64,000 nucleotides of DNA. Source: Rhizobiaceae bacterium (lineage in GTDB: Bacteria > Pseudomonadota > Alphaproteobacteria > Rhizobiales > Rhizobiaceae). Shown piece after piece: positions 61,239 to 64,000 of the stretch. Numbering within the stretch: the first letter of the stretch is position 1; each line of letters starts with the position of its first letter. The position numbers and the translations under genes were made by a program. The DNA lies in contig JAEPOG010000002.1 in NCBI GenBank assembly GCA_017643025.1, positions 598,501 through 662,500 of the forward strand, given 5' to 3'. The notes beneath the pieces are model-generated. The model did no database searches, was not told the origin of the DNA, and saw only the letters and a program-made list of their open reading frames with translations.

Positions 61239-62804
61239 ATGCACTCGGCCCACGAAACCGCGCTTCCGCCCATCGCCCAAGAGCAACCGAAGGTCCGCGA
61301 GACGTTCTGTCCGCAGCGGCAGCGGCGCTATGTGCTGATTGCCGCGATCCTGGCGTCGTCACTCGGTTTCATCGATGGCTCGGTCGTTTCAATCGCCATT
61401 CCGGCGATCCGCGCCGACATCGGCGCGACACTGAGCGAGGCGCAATGGATATCGAACGCCTATGCGCTGATGCTGTCGGCGCTGATCCTCGTTGGCGGCG
61501 CGCTGGGCGACCGGGTCGGGCTGCGTCGCAGCTTCGCCGCCGGCATCGCACTCTTCATCGTCGCATCGATGCTGTGCGCCGCGGCGCCGACGTCGTCGCT
61601 GCTGATTGCCGCCCGCACCCTGCAGGGTCTCGGCGCAGCAATCATGGTGCCCGGCAGTCTCGCCATCATAGCCAAAGCCTATCCGAAGGCAGAACGTGGA
61701 CGCGCCATCGGCACCTGGGCCGCCGCCTCGGCTCTTACGACGGCGCTCGGCCCTGTGATCGGCGGCATGGTTCTTTCCGCCTTCGACGAGTCAGTATGGC
61801 GGTGGATATTCGCCATCAATCTGCCGCTGGGCGGCATTGCGCTGTACTTGCTCATTGCCCGGGTGCCGCCGGATGAGGCTGCACCGCACAGGCGCATCGA
61901 CATTGGCGGGGCGCTGCTCGCTATTGCGTCTCTCGGCGGCATCGCGCTGGGGCTCACGCTACTTTCGGGCGAAATGACGATCGCCGGGTTCAACGCGCCG
62001 GCGGTGCTGATCGCGGGCGGGCTCGTACTCGTCGTTCTGTTCGTAGTCTGGGAAGCGCGCCAGGCCGCGCCGATGATGGAGATCGGCCTGTTCCGGGAAC
62101 GCAGTTTTTCGGGCGCCAATCTGGCGACGTTCTTTCTCTATTTCGCGCTGTCGGCGGTGCTGTTCTACCTGCCGATGATGCTCATCGCCGGCTGGCGTAT
62201 CGACGAATCGATGGTCGGCTTCGTCTTCCTGCCGCTGTCTGCTTCGATCGCGCTGCTTTCGGGCCCGGTCGGGAAGCTCTCCGACCGAATCGGCCCGCGC
62301 GTACCGATGGCCGCAGGCGGTCTCGTCGTCGCAATAGCATTTGGCGGTCTTGGCTGGCTTGCGGGAGCCGGCATCCATCAGTTCTGGACCGGCGTCTTTC
62401 TGATGATGGTGCTGATGGGGCTTGGCATGTCGCTGGTGGTGTCGCCGCTGTCGATCGCCGTGATGACCGCGATCGACGACAAGGACACGGGCGCGGCCTC
62501 GGGCATCAACAACGCCGTGTCGCGCATTGCCGGACTGGTGGCGGTCGCGGCGCTCGGATCTGTCGCGGCACTTCGGTTCGCCGCCGTCGCCGGCGATGCG
62601 AGCATACCGGGCTTTGGCGAGGTTCCGTCAGGCGAACTCTCGGCCGAGCTTGAAGCGCTGCGGGTCGCGGCGAGCGACAGGGCATTCGCCGCCGTCGCAT
62701 GGGTGGCATCCGCCGGCAGTCTGCTTGCCGCCATCATCTCGTGGCTTACGGCGCCGGGTGGAAGCAACCAGCTTCCAGCTCCGGCGGAGCAAGCGGCGGG
62801 CTGA
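61239..62804 (+). CDS. EmrB/QacA-type MFS drug transporter (DHA2, 14 segments)
   Basis: The 521-residue membrane protein has about 14 hydrophobic segments, the DHA2 opening ILASSLGFIDGSVVSIAIPA, AQWISNAYALMLSALILVGGALGDRVGLRR (motif A after helix 2) and ARTLQGLGAAIMVPGSLAII (motif C region). Proton-driven multidrug or toxic-compound export is expected. There is no EmrA partner or regulator beside it, so the substrate is open. It is 57 nt after the transpeptidase gene and converges on the M23 gene. Confidence 0.93.
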   Translation: MHSAHETALPPIAQEQPKVRETFCPQRQRRYVLIAAILASSLGFIDGSVVSIAIPAIRADIGATLSEAQWISNAYALMLSALILVGGALGDRVGLRRSFAAGIALFIVASMLCAAAPTSSLLIAARTLQGLGAAIMVPGSLAIIAKAYPKAERGRAIGTWAAASALTTALGPVIGGMVLSAFDESVWRWIFAINLPLGGIALYLLIARVPPDEAAPHRRIDIGGALLAIASLGGIALGLTLLSGEMTIAGFNAPAVLIAGGLVLVVLFVVWEARQAAPMMEIGLFRERSFSGANLATFFLYFALSAVLFYLPMMLIAGWRIDESMVGFVFLPLSASIALLSGPVGKLSDRIGPRVPMAAGGLVVAIAFGGLGWLAGAGIHQFWTGVFLMMVLMGLGMSLVVSPLSIAVMTAIDDKDTGAASGINNAVSRIAGLVAVAALGSVAALRFAAVAGDASIPGFGEVPSGELSAELEALRVAASDRAFAAVAWVASAGSLLAAIISWLTAPGGSNQLPAPAEQAAG

Positions 62805-62826
62805 TGGAATTCAGGCGGGCGGCCGG

Positions 62827-64000
62827 TTAGTTGGACGCAGCTGCCATCTTCAGCGGCGGAGCGCTTTCCTCGACCAGCAGTTCGTCAATGCGCAAACGCT
62901 CGCGGGTGAATGCAGCGAGTTCCTGATCCTTGAGCACCCGGCTGACCGGCAAGCGCACGCGCATCGGGTCGACCTTGCTGCCGTTGACGATCAGCTCGTA
63001 GTGAAGGTGCGCGCCGGTCGCGAGACCGGTGGCGCCGACATAACCGATGACCTGCCCCTGGCGCACCCGGCCACCCTCGACAACGCCTTCGGCGATGCCG
63101 CTCTGGTGGCTGTATGATGTTGTGTATCCGTTGGCATGGCGTATCACCGTGTGACGGCCGTAGCCGCCGGACCAGCCGGCTTCTTCGACCACGCCATTAC
63201 CGGCGGCGATAATCGGCGTCCCGCGCGGAGCCGACCAGTCGACGCCGGTGTGCATTTTCGAATAACGCAGGATCGGGTGGCGGCGCATTCCGAAGCCTGA
63301 ACGGAACTTGCCGTTCGGCACCGGGTTGCGAAGCAGGAACTGGCGCGCGCTGCGGCCTTCCTCGTCGAAATAGTCGATCGTGCCGTCTTCCATCTGGAAA
63401 CGGTAGAAGTTGCGCGTGTTCCCGTTGAACGTCGCGCTTATGTAGAGAAGTTCCGAATCCTCCGACGCTCCTCCGTCTTCCAGCGGGTTGGAAAAGAACA
63501 CCTCGATCCGATCGGACGGATTGAGCCGCGACTGATAATCCACGTCGGATGCCAGCAGCTTGATGATCTGCCGGGTCATGTCCCGCGTCAGGCCATAGGA
63601 AAAGGCGGCGCGGTAGACACCATCGTAAACCGAGGGCAAGTCGCCGCGCACGTGGACCGGCGGCGAATCGTCAAATGCCGTCAATATTTCCGGATTGATC
63701 TCCGGCTCGTCGCCGGGGACAAATTGGCCCCGGTCGTCGATCGCGATCGACAGGCGATGGGTGGTTCCACTGTAGACGCTGGAGCGCACGATGCGGCTGC
63801 GGTCTCCTCGCGTCTCGATGCCCACGCGCAGCACGGTTCCCATCCGCAGCTGGGAGGTGCCGAGCAGCTTGGTCAGCGCCTCGGTCATGCCGGCGACATC
63901 GTTCTCGCTGTAGCCGGCGTCCAAGAAGGCATCCATGATCTCGCGATCAGCGCGGAAGGGGATGATGTCTTCGGCAAATTCGGCCGCCTGCTCGTCGGTG
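62827..64000 (-). CDS. M23-family murein endopeptidase, partial (5' end outside the window)
   Basis: The reading frame continues past the right edge, so the N-terminus is missing; 390 residues are visible. The C-terminal LytM/M23 domain shows the zinc ligands in HTGVDWSAPRGTPIIAAGNG and HLHYEL, with FGMRRHPILRYSKMHTGVD upstream; before it is an OapA/LysM-like helper region (IIKLLASDVDYQSRLNPSDR, IEVFFSN). The layout matches MepM-type D,D-endopeptidases that cut peptidoglycan cross-bridges for cell growth. It ends with a 40-residue tail rich in Arg, Leu and Glu. The zinc site looks complete. Confidence 0.93.
   Translation of the reverse strand, partial: TDEQAAEFAEDIIPFRADREIMDAFLDAGYSENDVAGMTEALTKLLGTSQLRMGTVLRVGIETRGDRSRIVRSSVYSGTTHRLSIAIDDRGQFVPGDEPEINPEILTAFDDSPPVHVRGDLPSVYDGVYRAAFSYGLTRDMTRQIIKLLASDVDYQSRLNPSDRIEVFFSNPLEDGGASEDSELLYISATFNGNTRNFYRFQMEDGTIDYFDEEGRSARQFLLRNPVPNGKFRSGFGMRRHPILRYSKMHTGVDWSAPRGTPIIAAGNGVVEEAGWSGGYGRHTVIRHANGYTTSYSHQSGIAEGVVEGGRVRQGQVIGYVGATGLATGAHLHYELIVNGSKVDPMRVRLPVSRVLKDQELAAFTRERLRIDELLVEESAPPLKMAAASN

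Overview
The window is a GC-rich, gene-dense chromosomal segment from an alphaproteobacterium of the order Hyphomicrobiales (Rhizobiales). It most resembles the Mesorhizobium/Phyllobacteriaceae group. The placement rests on gene order (cpoB-tilS-ftsH-glmM, lysC-ptsP-prfA-prmC-DUF4167-clpB, secA/parvulin/argJ/mutT), a serC-type leader RNA, CtrA-like boxes, Omp25/31-like porins, an alphaproteobacterial RpoH and a DUF1178 gene. It is inferred from protein families and synteny read by eye, not from a database search.

Layout. Positions 1-3527 hold the end of cpoB, then tilS and ftsH. In relatives glmM follows ftsH directly; here about 9.7 kb of accessory DNA (3588-13266) lies between them. It contains, on the minus strand, a translationally coupled pair (a protein with three TIR-like modules and a membrane-anchored nSTAND1 NTPase with about 15 WD40 repeats), a second coupled pair of small proteins (one HNH-like and Cys-rich, one possibly ComJ-like), and a TetR regulator. 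Divergent from tetR is a parallel beta-helix/diheme cytochrome c pair. Core genes resume at glmM (13442), followed by two tandem outer-membrane barrels, serC-serA behind a structured leader, an EamA transporter, purA, a Pro/Ala/Glu-rich membrane protein, rluD-rpoH and tRNA-Glu.

The middle part (26.9-36.1 kb) carries a 1540-residue hybrid histidine kinase with seven PAS-like modules and two receiver domains, a polysaccharide flippase-acyltransferase pair and small proteins next to an MFS transporter. From 36.2 kb come secA (with an unusual insertion of about 124 residues), a secreted parvulin, argJ, a GNAT enzyme and mutT. Then follow an orphan Flp pilin, an NDUFAF5-like methyltransferase, comF, grxC, a Nit-type amidase, DUF1178, ubiG, lysC, ptsP, prfA, prmC, DUF4167 and clpB. 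The end holds a MarR regulator with a ketoacyl synthase, a YjbR protein, an L,D-transpeptidase, an EmrB-type transporter and an M23 peptidase cut by the window edge.

How parts work together. serC/serA make serine; lysC and argJ start lysine/threonine and arginine synthesis; prfA and prmC are release factor 1 and its methylase. rpoH encodes the heat-shock sigma factor, and ftsH and clpB both have heat-shock-type promoter sequences. The TIR/STAND operon is the most likely undescribed biology here: a candidate antiphage or stress-signalling system with a predicted periplasmic or membrane-proximal WD40 sensor, a STAND switch and a TIR effector that retains the catalytic glutamate. No insertion sequence, integrase, CRISPR array or rRNA was seen.
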